From the NCBI GenBank assembly GCA_030633795.1, contig DAOWCB010000003.1:1-22254 (forward strand): 22,254 nucleotides of DNA, written 5' to 3'. Shown here in pieces: positions 6,143-14,954 of this stretch (position 1 is the stretch's first letter; each line of letters begins with the position of its first letter). This stretch comes from Candidatus Aminicenantota bacterium. Lineage in GTDB: Bacteria; Acidobacteriota; Aminicenantia; Aminicenantales; Aminicenantaceae. The notes beneath the pieces are model-generated. The model was not told where the DNA came from, did no database searches, and saw only the letters and a program-made list of their open reading frames with translations. The position numbers and the translations under genes are program-made.

Positions 6143-7398
6143 GCCCACAAAAAAAACAAATAGCCGCGATCAAGGGGACAAAGGATATCCTTCCGCAGGA
6201 AGCCAGAAAGTGGCAAAGAGTGGAAGCCGAAGCCAAAGGGATATTCGAACTGTACGGATACCGGGAAATCAGGACACCAGTTTTCGAGGCCACCGAACTC
6301 TTCGAGAAAGGGACAGGCCAGACCTCTGATGTTGTGACCAAGGAAATGTATACGTTTGTGGACAAAGGAGGCCGTTCCCTGACACTTCGTCCTGAGTACA
6401 CCCCTTCCATCGTGCGATCGATTATCGAGAACAGGCTTAACCTGAAACCTCAGCCGTTGCGTTTCTACTTTATCGGCCCGATGTTCCGGTATGACAAACC
6501 TCAAAAAGGCCGTTTCCGCCAGTTCCATCAGATCGACATAGAAGTTTTTGGAGAGAAAGATCCGGCCATCGATGCCGAAATCGTGGAAATGGCGGATTTT
6601 CTTTGCAGCAGCCTCGGTGTGATGGATAGAGAGATTCTTGTGAACTCAGTGGGCTGTCGTGAATGCCGCCCCGCTTATCATCAGGATTTAAAAGCCTCTG
6701 CCGAAAGCTACAGAGCCAAGTTATGTGCCGATTGTCAAAGAAAGATTGATATCAATCCCCTGAGGATTTTTGATTGCAAGAACGAAACCTGCCGGAAGAT
6801 TGCACGCGAGTTCCCGATAATCACGGATTATCTCTGTCCAGAATGCGAAAAACATTTCCACAAATTTAGCTGCTATCTGGATTCGTACGGCATAAAACAC
6901 CGTGTAGAGCCCCTTTTAGTAAGAGGTTTGGATTATTACACCAAAACCACGTTCGAGATCATATCGTCGAAACTGGGAGCACAGGACTCCATCCTGGGGG
7001 GTGGAAGATACGATGACATGATGAAGGATTTTGGAGGGCCGGATATCTGCGGGATTGGATTTGCTGTGGGATTGGAACGTCTTCTTTCGCTGGTTCCCTT
7101 TGGGAAGAAACCGGAGGTTTTTGTTTATGTTGTGACTATTGGAGAGAAGGCCAAAAAGACCGGGATGGAGCTGGCGCGTGCTATTCGGAGAACTGGCGTG
7201 GAGTGTCTGATAGAATATAAAGACCGCAGTCTCCGCAATCAGATTAGCCGGGCGGATAAGCTGCGAGCAACCTGGGTGTTGATAATCGGCGAAGATGAAA
7301 TAAAGAAAAAGAAATTCCAGCTGAAAAAAATGGAGTCGGGGGAACAAATATCATGCACCCAGAAGGAAATGCTCAAAATATTTTCGGAGACGGTATGA
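6139..7398 (+). CDS. hisS: Histidine--tRNA ligase
   Basis: A class II aminoacyl-tRNA synthetase that charges tRNA-His. The 419 residues fit the family. The N-terminal KGTKDILPQEA and motif 1 region (YREIRTPVFE) are followed by motif 2 (FRYDKPQKGRFRQFHQ), the histidine-specific loop LVRGLDYYTKTTFE and motif 3 (GIGFAVGLERLL), then the anticodon-binding domain to the end. The insertion between motif 2 and the histidine loop has four paired cysteine sets (CREC, CADC, C…C around DCKNETC, CPEC), a pattern found in many bacterial HisRS. It starts inside the accA stop codon (ATGA) and overlaps aspS in the same way, so the three genes are probably co-translated from one message. Confidence 0.97.
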   Translation: MSPQKKQIAAIKGTKDILPQEARKWQRVEAEAKGIFELYGYREIRTPVFEATELFEKGTGQTSDVVTKEMYTFVDKGGRSLTLRPEYTPSIVRSIIENRLNLKPQPLRFYFIGPMFRYDKPQKGRFRQFHQIDIEVFGEKDPAIDAEIVEMADFLCSSLGVMDREILVNSVGCRECRPAYHQDLKASAESYRAKLCADCQRKIDINPLRIFDCKNETCRKIAREFPIITDYLCPECEKHFHKFSCYLDSYGIKHRVEPLLVRGLDYYTKTTFEIISSKLGAQDSILGGGRYDDMMKDFGGPDICGIGFAVGLERLLSLVPFGKKPEVFVYVVTIGEKAKKTGMELARAIRRTGVECLIEYKDRSLRNQISRADKLRATWVLIIGEDEIKKKKFQLKKMESGEQISCTQKEMLKIFSETV

Positions 7399-9167
7399 TG
7401 GGATTTGATTATCTGTCTGATTGGAAAAGGACAAGCTATTGTGGAGACCTCCGTATCGATGATGTCGGTCAAGAAGTCACGCTTTTCGGATGGATCCATA
7501 AACACAGAGACATGGGAAATCTTGTGTTTATCGACCTGAGAGACAGGCAGGGAGTGATCCAGGTTGTAGTGGGATCCGAGAATCAGGCGCTCCTTGAAAA
7601 AACCAAAATGCTCCGGATGGAATATGTTTTGGGCATTAAAGGAATAGTCGCTGCACGCGAGGACAATCTGCGTAATCCCAAATTGTCGACCGGAGATGTC
7701 GAAGTCCAGGCCAAAGAGTTGAAAATCTTGAACGTATCCGCGGTTCCTCCGTTTGTTGTGTCGGACCCCCCGCAAGCGACCGAAGAATTGCGGTTTAAAC
7801 ATAGGTATATGGATTTAAGACGTCCCTCCATGCAGAGGAATTTCAAGCTCCGCCATCAGGCTGCTCTTACTATCCGTAATTTTATGAGTCAAAATGGATT
7901 TTATGAGATCGAGACTCCGTTTTTGACGAAATCGACTCCCGAAGGGGCTAGGGATTACCTGGTGGCCAGTCGCATGTACAAGGGAAGATTTTTTGCCCTT
8001 CCCCAGTCTCCCCAAATCTTCAAGCAGTTGTTGATGATCTCCGGGTTTGATCGGTACTTCCAGATCGTGCGCTGTTTCCGGGATGAGGATTTGCGTGCCG
8101 ATCGACAGCCCGAATTTACACAGATCGACGTCGAGATGAGCTTTGTTTCCCAACAGGATGTGTTTGACTTGGTGGAAGCCATGCTGGCGTTGACTTTTGC
8201 ACTGATTGATGTGAAGGTCAAACGCCCTTTTCCCCGGTTCACTTACCAGGAAAGCATGGCCAAATACGGGACAGACAAACCGGATCTGCGCTTTGGGATG
8301 GCGATTGAAGACCTGACTGAAATCGGTTCATCCTTGGACTCCCAGGTAATCCAAGGGGCGCTTGCCTCCGGTGGAGCTCTGAAAGCCCTTCTGGTGCCTC
8401 AGGAGGCCGGCTTGTCCCGCAGTCAGCTGGACAAACTCGGCCAAAAAGCCAGAGACCTAGGTGGAAAAGGAATCATCTGGATAAAAAAACAACAGGAATT
8501 CAAATCCAGCTTAAAACTTGAAGAAGGTGACTTCAAAACCATCTGGGAAAAACTAGGAGGCTCTGAACAGGATCTGGTCTTGCTGGTGGCCGGCGAAACA
8601 GACACGGCTCTTAAGATTTTGGGCGAACTGCGCCTGGACCTGGTTCCCGAAGAGGCCAAAAAATCAGGGATTTACAAGTTTGCCTGGGTTACGGATTTTC
8701 CTCTCTTCGAGTGGGACGAGGATGAAAAACGGTTGTTTTCTATGCACCATCCGTTCACATCTCCGCAGGATGAAGATTTGAAACTCCTGGAAGAACGGCC
8801 CCTTCAGGTCAAAGCAAGAGCTTATGATGTGGTGCTCAACGGAGTCGAAATCGGTGGCGGTTCGATCCGAATCCATGATCTCGGGGTGCAAGAACGGATT
8901 TTCCGGATTCTTGGGTTGCAGGAGGAAGAGATCAAGTCAAAATTCGGATTTTTCTTGGAGGCCCTGCGTTTCGGTGCTCCTCCTCATGGAGGAATTGCTC
9001 TCGGGTTTGATCGCATCGTGATGCTGTTGGCCGACGAAGGATCTATCAGGGATGTCATCCCGTTCCCTAAAACCACCAGCTCGTTGTGTTTGCTGACTGG
9101 TTCACCCTCGGATGTTTCGGAAAAACAACTCCAGGAGCTTGGTCTTAAGAGAAAAAAGGAAGACTGA
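7395..9167 (+). CDS. aspS: Aspartate--tRNA ligase
   Basis: A bacterial-type class II AspRS of 590 residues, the same length as the E. coli enzyme. The N-terminal OB-fold anticodon domain (FGWIHKHRDMG, FIDLRDRQG) is followed by catalytic motif 2 (FRDEDLRADRQPEFTQID), the bacterial GAD insertion and motif 3 (GGIALGFDRIVMLL). The ATG at 7395 overlaps the hisS stop (ATGA) and has GGAG five bases upstream; the adjacent ATG at 7398 is also possible, while the open frame continuing to 7353 lies inside hisS. The OB fold has His where discriminating enzymes such as E. coli's have Asn or another residue (WIHKHRD against WVNRRRD). From what is known of Pseudomonas AspRS this hints at a non-discriminating enzyme that also charges tRNA-Asn, but this is not proven. 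Last gene of the accA operon, convergent with manC. Confidence 0.97.
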   Translation: MMGFDYLSDWKRTSYCGDLRIDDVGQEVTLFGWIHKHRDMGNLVFIDLRDRQGVIQVVVGSENQALLEKTKMLRMEYVLGIKGIVAAREDNLRNPKLSTGDVEVQAKELKILNVSAVPPFVVSDPPQATEELRFKHRYMDLRRPSMQRNFKLRHQAALTIRNFMSQNGFYEIETPFLTKSTPEGARDYLVASRMYKGRFFALPQSPQIFKQLLMISGFDRYFQIVRCFRDEDLRADRQPEFTQIDVEMSFVSQQDVFDLVEAMLALTFALIDVKVKRPFPRFTYQESMAKYGTDKPDLRFGMAIEDLTEIGSSLDSQVIQGALASGGALKALLVPQEAGLSRSQLDKLGQKARDLGGKGIIWIKKQQEFKSSLKLEEGDFKTIWEKLGGSEQDLVLLVAGETDTALKILGELRLDLVPEEAKKSGIYKFAWVTDFPLFEWDEDEKRLFSMHHPFTSPQDEDLKLLEERPLQVKARAYDVVLNGVEIGGGSIRIHDLGVQERIFRILGLQEEEIKSKFGFFLEALRFGAPPHGGIALGFDRIVMLLADEGSIRDVIPFPKTTSSLCLLTGSPSDVSEKQLQELGLKRKKED

Positions 9168-9205
9168 GCGCGGTAAAACCCGATCTCCATACACCACCCC
9201 TGATT

Positions 9206-9241
9206 AAAAAAAAGGTGCCTTTCTATCTTTATGGATAGCCT
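9206..9241 (-). terminator. Weak candidate terminator of the long minus-strand operon
   Basis: Read on the minus strand after the manC stop, a short stem CTATC/GATAG (9223–9227 with 9234–9238), extended by an AGG/CCT pairing, is followed by GGCACC and a run of eight T (9206–9213). The stem is imperfect, so the call rests mainly on the T-run and on the position between convergent genes. I see no clear terminator for aspS on the plus strand. Confidence 0.3.
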
Positions 9242-9261
9242 AAAAATTCGTCGAGAGGAAT

Positions 9262-10344
9262 TCAGAGATACTCCTTTTTCCCCTTTTTGTTCAGCTGTTC
9301 CACGATCTGTTTGACTTTTTGGTCACAATCCTTCCGGCATACCAGAAGAGCGTCTTCTGTGTCGACGATGATCAAGTCTTCCACGCCCAAAAGGGCGGTG
9401 ATTTTGCCGGGATTATGCACCAGGCAATTTATCGAATCCAAAAGAATGCCATCGCCACGAAGGGCATTCCCTCGATCGTCCTTGGCCCATATGTCAGAAA
9501 GAGAAGACCAAACTCCGACATCAGACCAGCCGAAATCTCCCTGGCACATCCAGACAGGCTGGGCTTTTTCCATCAGGGCGTAATCGATCGAAATAGAAGG
9601 GATGTCGTCGAACACCGAGATCAAGAGAGATTCTTGTTTTGCCTCTAGGGCTTTGATCATTTTTCCCCAGAACGGAAACAATTCAGGGGCGTATTGTTCC
9701 AGTTTAATCGGGAAGGTTTTGGCTTGCCATAGGAACATCCCGGAGTTCCAGAAGTAGTTTCCGGCGTCCAGGAATTCCTTAGCTTGCTCAATGCCGGGTT
9801 TTTCCTTGAATTTTTCGACGGAAAAGAAGGTTTCTCCAAAAAGTTCGGTTGAATCTTGCGGTGAGAATTGGATATATCCGTATCCTGCGGAAGGAGAGGA
9901 AGGAGGAATCCCGAAAGTGACTATAGGGGTGCCTTCAAGGGCTGAAATTCCTTGGCCTGCAGCCTCTAACTTCTTTAAAAATCGCGCGGCATCCTTTATC
10001 AAGTGATCGGCGGGCAGAGCGATCACGACTGCTTCAGGATTTTGGAGATAGATAACCGCTGTGGCCAGCATCAATGATGGGGCGGTGTTTTTACCCTTTG
10101 GTTCGACAAGAAGATTCTCTTCTGGAATTTGGGGCAAAAGTTTTTTGATCGTTTTTGTCTGAGAACGGTTGGCTATGGTATAAATTTGCGATGGGGGAAT
10201 GAGGGGCAATAGGCGAAAAGCGGTTTCCTCGATCATGGTTTTGTCACTGATGATCGAAAGGAATTGCTTGGATTTTTGTTTTCGACTCAAGGGCCAGAAA
10301 CGGGTCCCAACCCCACCTGCCATGATCACGGCCCGAATATCCAT
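9262..10344 (-). CDS. manC: Mannose-1-phosphate guanylyltransferase
   Basis: Makes GDP-mannose from mannose-1-phosphate and GTP for LPS or capsule sugars. The 360 residues comprise the nucleotidyltransferase domain alone, without the C-terminal isomerase cupin of bifunctional 480-residue enzymes. The signature MAGGVGTRFWPLSR is at 8–21, then the nucleotide-binding EPKGKNTAPS, the metal site ALPADH, GYGYIQF, the sugar-binding FWNSGMFLW, and GDFGWSDVG. GGAGAGGAA stands just before the ATG. The gene follows uppP by 20 bases and ends the long operon. With the phosphomannomutase two genes upstream it forms a GDP-mannose module. Confidence 0.94.
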   Translation of the reverse strand: MDIRAVIMAGGVGTRFWPLSRKQKSKQFLSIISDKTMIEETAFRLLPLIPPSQIYTIANRSQTKTIKKLLPQIPEENLLVEPKGKNTAPSLMLATAVIYLQNPEAVVIALPADHLIKDAARFLKKLEAAGQGISALEGTPIVTFGIPPSSPSAGYGYIQFSPQDSTELFGETFFSVEKFKEKPGIEQAKEFLDAGNYFWNSGMFLWQAKTFPIKLEQYAPELFPFWGKMIKALEAKQESLLISVFDDIPSISIDYALMEKAQPVWMCQGDFGWSDVGVWSSLSDIWAKDDRGNALRGDGILLDSINCLVHNPGKITALLGVEDLIIVDTEDALLVCRKDCDQKVKQIVEQLNKKGKKEYL

Positions 10345-10364
10345 TTATTCCTCTCCATTTTGAA

Positions 10365-11159
10365 TTATATAACAAAAGAAAAGGCGATAGCTGCGATGCC
10401 GGCCAAAAAACAGTAATAGGAAAAAGCAAAAAATTTCCCCCTGTTGATGACAGACATTAGAACAGCCAGAGCGATATAACCGACTATGGCTGATACCACA
10501 ACCCCAGTGATAATGATCGGCCAGGGCTGAGATCCGGTATCGATCTTTCCGAACTGAAAAACAGCGGCTCCGCAAATGGCCGGGATCGAGAGAAGGAAGG
10601 AAAATTGTGCGGCATCCTTCCTCTTCCAACCCAGGAACATGGCTCCCCCGATTGTCAAACCCGAGCGGGAGAATCCCGGAACAATGGCCGCTCCCTGAAG
10701 AATGCCTATGATGAAAGGATGCAGCAGAAGATTTTTTTGTTTTATCCTTGCCCATTTTGTCAAAAAGAGATAACAACCGGTGAAAATAAGGGCCAGACCG
10801 ACCGTTCGAAGAGAGGCAAACAGGGATTCGAAAAAATCACTGAAAAAATATCCGAGAAGAGCGGTGGGAATGGAAGCAACGGCAAGGGCGAAAATCCGCT
10901 TGACTCTCGGATCGCTGTGATGCCTTTGAGGATTCCTCACAAACAGCCAGAGTCCTTTGAACAACTGAAGAAGTTCGCGTCGAAGAAATACAAAAAGAGA
11001 AATGAGAGTGCCCACATGAAGCATCACATCCACAAATATCTGCGGTTCTTTCAGTCCGAAAAGGTTTTGGAAGAGCACAAGATGCCCCGAGCTGCTGACG
11101 GGAAAAAATTCTGTCAGACCTTGGATAATCCCTAAAAAAATAATCGTGATAAGACTCAA
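10365..11159 (-). CDS. uppP: Undecaprenyl-diphosphatase
   Basis: An integral membrane enzyme that dephosphorylates undecaprenyl diphosphate, recycling the lipid carrier used for peptidoglycan and O-antigen. Its loss usually raises bacitracin sensitivity. The 264 residues are mostly hydrophobic helices. The first signature GIIQGLTEFFPVSSSGH has Glu17 at the same position as in E. coli UppP, and the second, PGFSRSGLTIGGAMFLG, carries the catalytic Ser/Arg. I take the TTG at 11159 as the start: it overlaps the preceding stop as TTGA, has GGA seven bases upstream and gives the family length. The frame stays open upstream inside the phosphomannomutase gene, but that sequence is not family-like. 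Confidence 0.93.
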   Translation of the reverse strand: MSLITIIFLGIIQGLTEFFPVSSSGHLVLFQNLFGLKEPQIFVDVMLHVGTLISLFVFLRRELLQLFKGLWLFVRNPQRHHSDPRVKRIFALAVASIPTALLGYFFSDFFESLFASLRTVGLALIFTGCYLFLTKWARIKQKNLLLHPFIIGILQGAAIVPGFSRSGLTIGGAMFLGWKRKDAAQFSFLLSIPAICGAAVFQFGKIDTGSQPWPIIITGVVVSAIVGYIALAVLMSVINRGKFFAFSYYCFLAGIAAIAFSFVI

Positions 11160-12532
11160 GTATTTTCCAGCCTTTGTATGGCACGTTCTACTGTTTTTTC
11201 TATTTCTTTCCGGATAGCCTGCAGGTCCTGTTCTGTATCTGCCTCGAATCGCAGAACAAGGACTTCTTGCGTGTTGGAGGCCCGAACAAGTCCCCATCCG
11301 TTCGGGAATTGGGCCCTGACTCCGTCGATATCCACGATAGGGTATTTTTCTGCAAGATCTTTTTTCACAGTCTCGACGATTTTAAACTTGACGGCATCCG
11401 ATGCGTAAACTCTGATTTCGGGTGTGTAAAAGGTTTTGGGAAGATCGGCAAGCATTGCGGAGAGTTTTTGTTCTGAGCGGGAAAGAATTTCCAAGAGTCT
11501 GGCCGAGGCATAGATGGCGTCATCAAACCCAAAAAACCTGTCGGCAAAAAAAATGTGCCCACTCATCTCTCCTGCAATCAGGGCTTTTTCTTGTTTGATC
11601 TTTTTCTTGATGAAGGAATGTCCAGTTTTCCACATGATGGCCCGGCCACCCAGCCTCTCGATTTCTTCGTACAGGAGTTTGGAAGCCTTGACTTCACTGA
11701 TGACCGTAGCTCCAGGATGGGAAGGAAGGATATCCCGAGAGAACAGGATCATGAGCTGATCACCCCAGATAATATTCCCCTTATCGTCGATTACTCCGAT
11801 GCGATCCGCATCTCCATCATAGGCGATTCCTGCGGCTGCTCCGGATTCCTTGACCTCTGTGATCAACGTTTCTAGAGCTTCAGGGAGGGTAGGATCAGGG
11901 TGATGATTCGGGAAATGGCCATCCATTTCACAGAACAGGTCTATAATGTTACATCCCAATCTCTTGAGGATAGGAACCGCCACGACACCTCCGGTCCCGT
12001 TTCCGGCATCCACGACGACTTTTAGTCGTTTGTCCAGATTTATGTTTTCCACCACATAATCGGAATATTCCGGTACGATGTCATACTTTTTTTTCGAACC
12101 AACCTCATCCTGGATGAACGCCTTGGATGCAATGATTTGATAAATGTCTTGGATGTCCGGGCCATACAGAGTATCCTCTCCGGACATAATCTTGAATCCG
12201 TTGTATTCCGGGGGATTATGTGAGCCGGTGATCATGACTCCAGCGTCTACGTCTATTTTTTTGAAAAAAATGGCGAAATAAAGAAGGGGCGTGGGGATGG
12301 TTCCCAAATCTGTGACATCACATCCGGTGGAAAGAAGTCCTTGGCTCAGAGATTCGGAAAAGGCTGGGGAACTCAACCGGCAGTCCATCCCGACGACCAC
12401 ATGGGATCGGTTATGCCGGCGGAAATAGGTGCCGATGGCCTTTCCCAGGATTTCGACAGTTTCTTGGTTAAGATCTTTGTCGACGATTCCCCTAATATCA
12501 TACTGCCGAAAAATTTCTGGCTTTAGTCTCAT
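11156..12532 (-). CDS. manB: Phosphomannomutase/phosphoglucomutase
   Basis: Alpha-D-phosphohexomutase that interconverts the 6- and 1-phosphates of mannose, and often glucose, supplying mannose-1-phosphate to ManC. The 458 residues match the AlgC-like group. FRQYDIRG stands at the N-terminus, the phosphoserine loop is TGSHNPPEYNG with Ser104, the metal-binding loop is DGDADRIGV, and the sugar-binding loop is GEMSGHIFF. I chose the ATG at 12532 because AAGGA lies seven bases before it and YDIRG follows directly; an ATG at 12550 is possible, and the frame to 12628 would run into kdsC. The stop overlaps the uppP TTG. Whether it prefers mannose or glucose cannot be told; manC two genes on favours mannose. 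Confidence 0.92.
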   Translation of the reverse strand: MRLKPEIFRQYDIRGIVDKDLNQETVEILGKAIGTYFRRHNRSHVVVGMDCRLSSPAFSESLSQGLLSTGCDVTDLGTIPTPLLYFAIFFKKIDVDAGVMITGSHNPPEYNGFKIMSGEDTLYGPDIQDIYQIIASKAFIQDEVGSKKKYDIVPEYSDYVVENINLDKRLKVVVDAGNGTGGVVAVPILKRLGCNIIDLFCEMDGHFPNHHPDPTLPEALETLITEVKESGAAAGIAYDGDADRIGVIDDKGNIIWGDQLMILFSRDILPSHPGATVISEVKASKLLYEEIERLGGRAIMWKTGHSFIKKKIKQEKALIAGEMSGHIFFADRFFGFDDAIYASARLLEILSRSEQKLSAMLADLPKTFYTPEIRVYASDAVKFKIVETVKKDLAEKYPIVDIDGVRAQFPNGWGLVRASNTQEVLVLRFEADTEQDLQAIRKEIEKTVERAIQRLENT

Positions 12533-12570
12533 GTTCTTTTCCTTCCCCATTATTCCCGTGACCTTTTCCC

Positions 12571-13116
12571 TCAACCCAAATCTTTTTTGGGAGTTAGATT
12601 TTTCGCATTCTCCTGAATCGTTTCCCATTTCTTCTGGGTGGAGAGGATAAATTCGATAAACTCACGGACAGCGCCCTTCCCCCCAGGATTTTGGCAGATG
12701 AAGTGGCTGTGTTTTTTGATTTCGGAGTGGGCATCGGCCACGGCTGCCGAAAATCCGACGGATTTGATGACCTCGAGATCTCCCAGGTCGTCTCCGATAT
12801 AGGCCACTTCTTGGACAGTCAATCCGTTCCGTTCCAGAATTTCGTCCAAAACCGGTTTTTTATCCATAATTCCCTGATGGAGTTCAGAGATTTTCAGTTT
12901 TTCAGAACGGATTTCCAGCGATTTGGATGTTTTTCCTGTGATGATTCCTGTTTTCAAGCCTGCCAGATGGGCAAGAAGGATTCCCAAGCCGTCTCGGACG
13001 TTATATGTTTTGAGTTCTTCGCCGTCGGGAAAAACCAACAGGGTGCCATCGGTGAGCGTGCCGTCCACGTCCATCAAAATCCACGTGATGTTTTGCGCCC
13101 GATCTCGATTTGTCAT
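12571..13116 (-). CDS. kdsC: 3-deoxy-D-manno-octulosonate 8-phosphate phosphatase
   Basis: A HAD-superfamily C0-type phosphatase of 181 residues that releases KDO from KDO-8-phosphate. HAD motif I is DVDGTLTDG (Asp16, Asp18), motif II is seen at GIITGKTS, the conserved Lys at DKKPVLDEIL and motif IV at GDDLGDLEV. There is no cap domain, as expected for the tetrameric KdsC. The ATG shares one base with the kdsD stop (TGATG). The C-terminal tail (QENAKNLTPKKDLG) is slightly longer than the core. It sits directly after its pathway predecessors kdsA and kdsD. Confidence 0.95.
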   Translation of the reverse strand: MTNRDRAQNITWILMDVDGTLTDGTLLVFPDGEELKTYNVRDGLGILLAHLAGLKTGIITGKTSKSLEIRSEKLKISELHQGIMDKKPVLDEILERNGLTVQEVAYIGDDLGDLEVIKSVGFSAAVADAHSEIKKHSHFICQNPGGKGAVREFIEFILSTQKKWETIQENAKNLTPKKDLG

Positions 13117-14093
13117 CAGAACATCTCCGTTCGCCAGAGGTCATGGAGATGTATGATCCCCTTGATTTCCCCCTTTTTGCTTTTAATGATCAACGAAGTA
13201 ATTTTGTTCTCCTCCATAATGTGGAGGGCTTTTGTGGCCAGATCGTTCTTTTCGATAGAAAAAGGGGCGTCGGACATGCAATCCTTGGCTTTTTTACGAA
13301 GAAAAGTGCTGCCATATTTTTGGAGAGCCCTCCTCATATCGCCATCCGTGATGATACCCGTGAGGTTTTTGTCCTTATCGATCACACATGTCATCCCCAG
13401 TTTTTTATCCGACACTTCGGCAAGAACATCTTTCATGGGTGCGTTTTGAAAAACCGTAGGGATTCTTCTGCCTTTGTGCATCAAGTCTCCTATCTTGAGC
13501 AATTTTTTTCCCGCCTCCCCTTTGGGATGAAAAAAAACAAAATCCTTGATCCCGAAGGCCTTTTTTTTCATAAGGGCTATGGCCATGGCATCCCCCATTG
13601 CGAGGGCTGCTGTGGAGCTTGCTGTTGGGACCACCCCAGCCGGTCCGGCCTCCTTTTCCACTTTTGTCTCAAGAACGATATCGCTTTGTTGCGCCAGTTT
13701 AGATTTTTTGTCTCCGGTGATTCCTATCAGCTTGATCCCAATCCTTTTCACGAATTCGAGAAGATGGCTGATCTCCCGCGTTTCTCCGCTATGGGAGATG
13801 ACCACGAGGATATCATCCTTGACGATCATCCCCAGGTCTCCATGACCCGCTTCGGCTGGGTGGATATAAAGGGCGGGGGTTCCGCAGCTTGCCAGAGTGG
13901 AAGCGATTTTTCGTCCCACCAAGCCAGATTTTCCCATCCCTGTTATGATGACACGGGATTTTGTTTGTGAAAGGGCCTCGACGGCATTGGCGAAGTTTTC
14001 ATCGAGCCTAGGGACAAGAGCCTGTACCGCTTTTGCTTCCAACTCGAGGACTTGTTTTCCGATGTTGATGATTTCTTTTTTTGTCATTGCCAT
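13116..14093 (-). CDS. kdsD: Arabinose-5-phosphate isomerase
   Basis: Converts ribulose-5-phosphate to arabinose-5-phosphate, the first committed substrate for KDO. The 325 residues have the full KdsD/KpsF layout. An N-terminal SIS domain carries TGMGKSGLVGRKIASTLASCG, HPAEAGHGDLGM and ISHSGETREI; two CBS domains follow (about residues 205–325, MHKGRRIPTV, GIITDGDMRRAL, MSDAPFSIEK, GIIHLHDLWR). The ATG at 14093 has AGGA only a few bases upstream; the second ATG at 14087 has better spacing and may be the real start. It lies 12 bases after kdsA and is coupled to kdsC. Confidence 0.96.
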   Translation of the reverse strand: MAMTKKEIINIGKQVLELEAKAVQALVPRLDENFANAVEALSQTKSRVIITGMGKSGLVGRKIASTLASCGTPALYIHPAEAGHGDLGMIVKDDILVVISHSGETREISHLLEFVKRIGIKLIGITGDKKSKLAQQSDIVLETKVEKEAGPAGVVPTASSTAALAMGDAMAIALMKKKAFGIKDFVFFHPKGEAGKKLLKIGDLMHKGRRIPTVFQNAPMKDVLAEVSDKKLGMTCVIDKDKNLTGIITDGDMRRALQKYGSTFLRKKAKDCMSDAPFSIEKNDLATKALHIMEENKITSLIIKSKKGEIKGIIHLHDLWRTEMF

Positions 14094-14105
14094 TTTCCTG
14101 ATGTC

Positions 14106-14954
14106 TTAAACTGAGTTGTCTGTGTTATGTACCGCTCTTTTCACACGTATGAGAGTGCGCAGTAAATCTTCTAACTCATTTATAAACAATGAGTTAGGGC
14201 CATCCGAGAGAGCTTTGGGAGGGTTGTCATGGATTTCCAGAAAAACCCCGTCTGCGCCAGCGGCGATTCCGGCGGACGCAACGTGAGGAATAAATACTGC
14301 GTCTCCGCCTGAATAAGCGCCTTCTCCCCCGGGTTTTTGCACACAGTGGGAGGCATCGATGACCACGGGAAATCCCAAATTTTTCATGATAGGTATGGAT
14401 CGGACATCAAAGACAAGGTTGTTGTAGCCGAAAGATGTGCCCCTTTCTGTCAGGAGGATATTGGTATTTCCTTGGCTTAAGACTTTTTCCACGGTGTTTT
14501 TCATGTCGTGTGGGGCAAGAAACTGTCCTTTTTTGATGTTGACCGGTTTACCGGTGCGGGCCACCTCGACGAGAAGGTCTGTTTGGCGGCAGAGGAAGGC
14601 AGGAATCTGGAGAATATCCAGTATCTGGGCGGCCTTTTCGACTTGGGAGATTTCATGAACATCCGAAAGGACTGGGACATTTAACGTATTTCTAATGTTA
14701 TCAAGAACTTGCAGGCCTTCCGGATATCCGGGTCCTCTGTAGGAAGCGAGTGATGAGCGGTTGGCCTTGTCGTAGGAGGCTTTGAAAATATACGAGATGC
14801 CCAGATTATCGCACACAGTCTTAATTCGTGTTGCCAGAAAAACCGCGTGATCTTCGCTCTCGAGAACACATGGTCCTCCGATTAAAAAAAGAGGTTGGGA
14901 TCCCCCGATTTTAACTTTTTCGCTTATGTTTATTTCTTTTGGTTTTGTATTCAT
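14106..14954 (-). CDS. kdsA: 3-deoxy-8-phosphooctulonate synthase, metal-dependent type
   Basis: Condenses arabinose-5-phosphate with phosphoenolpyruvate to KDO-8-phosphate. The 282 residues show GGPCVLES with Cys29 at the place where the metal-independent E. coli enzyme has Asn. With the His in DASHCVQ, the Glu in FLEIHDNP and the Asp in ALSDGPNS this gives the four-ligand set known from Aquifex KdsA, so a divalent metal is expected. Other family features are FKASYDKANRSS, RQTDLLVE and KKGQFLAPHDM. GGAG stands six bases before the ATG. The start lies 44 bases inside the end of pyrG, a long but real-looking overlap because both frames match their families there. Confidence 0.96.
   Translation of the reverse strand: MNTKPKEINISEKVKIGGSQPLFLIGGPCVLESEDHAVFLATRIKTVCDNLGISYIFKASYDKANRSSLASYRGPGYPEGLQVLDNIRNTLNVPVLSDVHEISQVEKAAQILDILQIPAFLCRQTDLLVEVARTGKPVNIKKGQFLAPHDMKNTVEKVLSQGNTNILLTERGTSFGYNNLVFDVRSIPIMKNLGFPVVIDASHCVQKPGGEGAYSGGDAVFIPHVASAGIAAGADGVFLEIHDNPPKALSDGPNSLFINELEDLLRTLIRVKRAVHNTDNSV

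Noticed and set aside
13078..13091. A second parS-like CACGTG in kdsC
   Set aside because: Only the CCACGTGA core matches; the flanks do not fit the parS palindrome.
12691..13970. Long plus-strand frames opposite kdsC and kdsD
   Set aside because: They lie antisense to well-recognised genes and have no family features; they are frame shadows.
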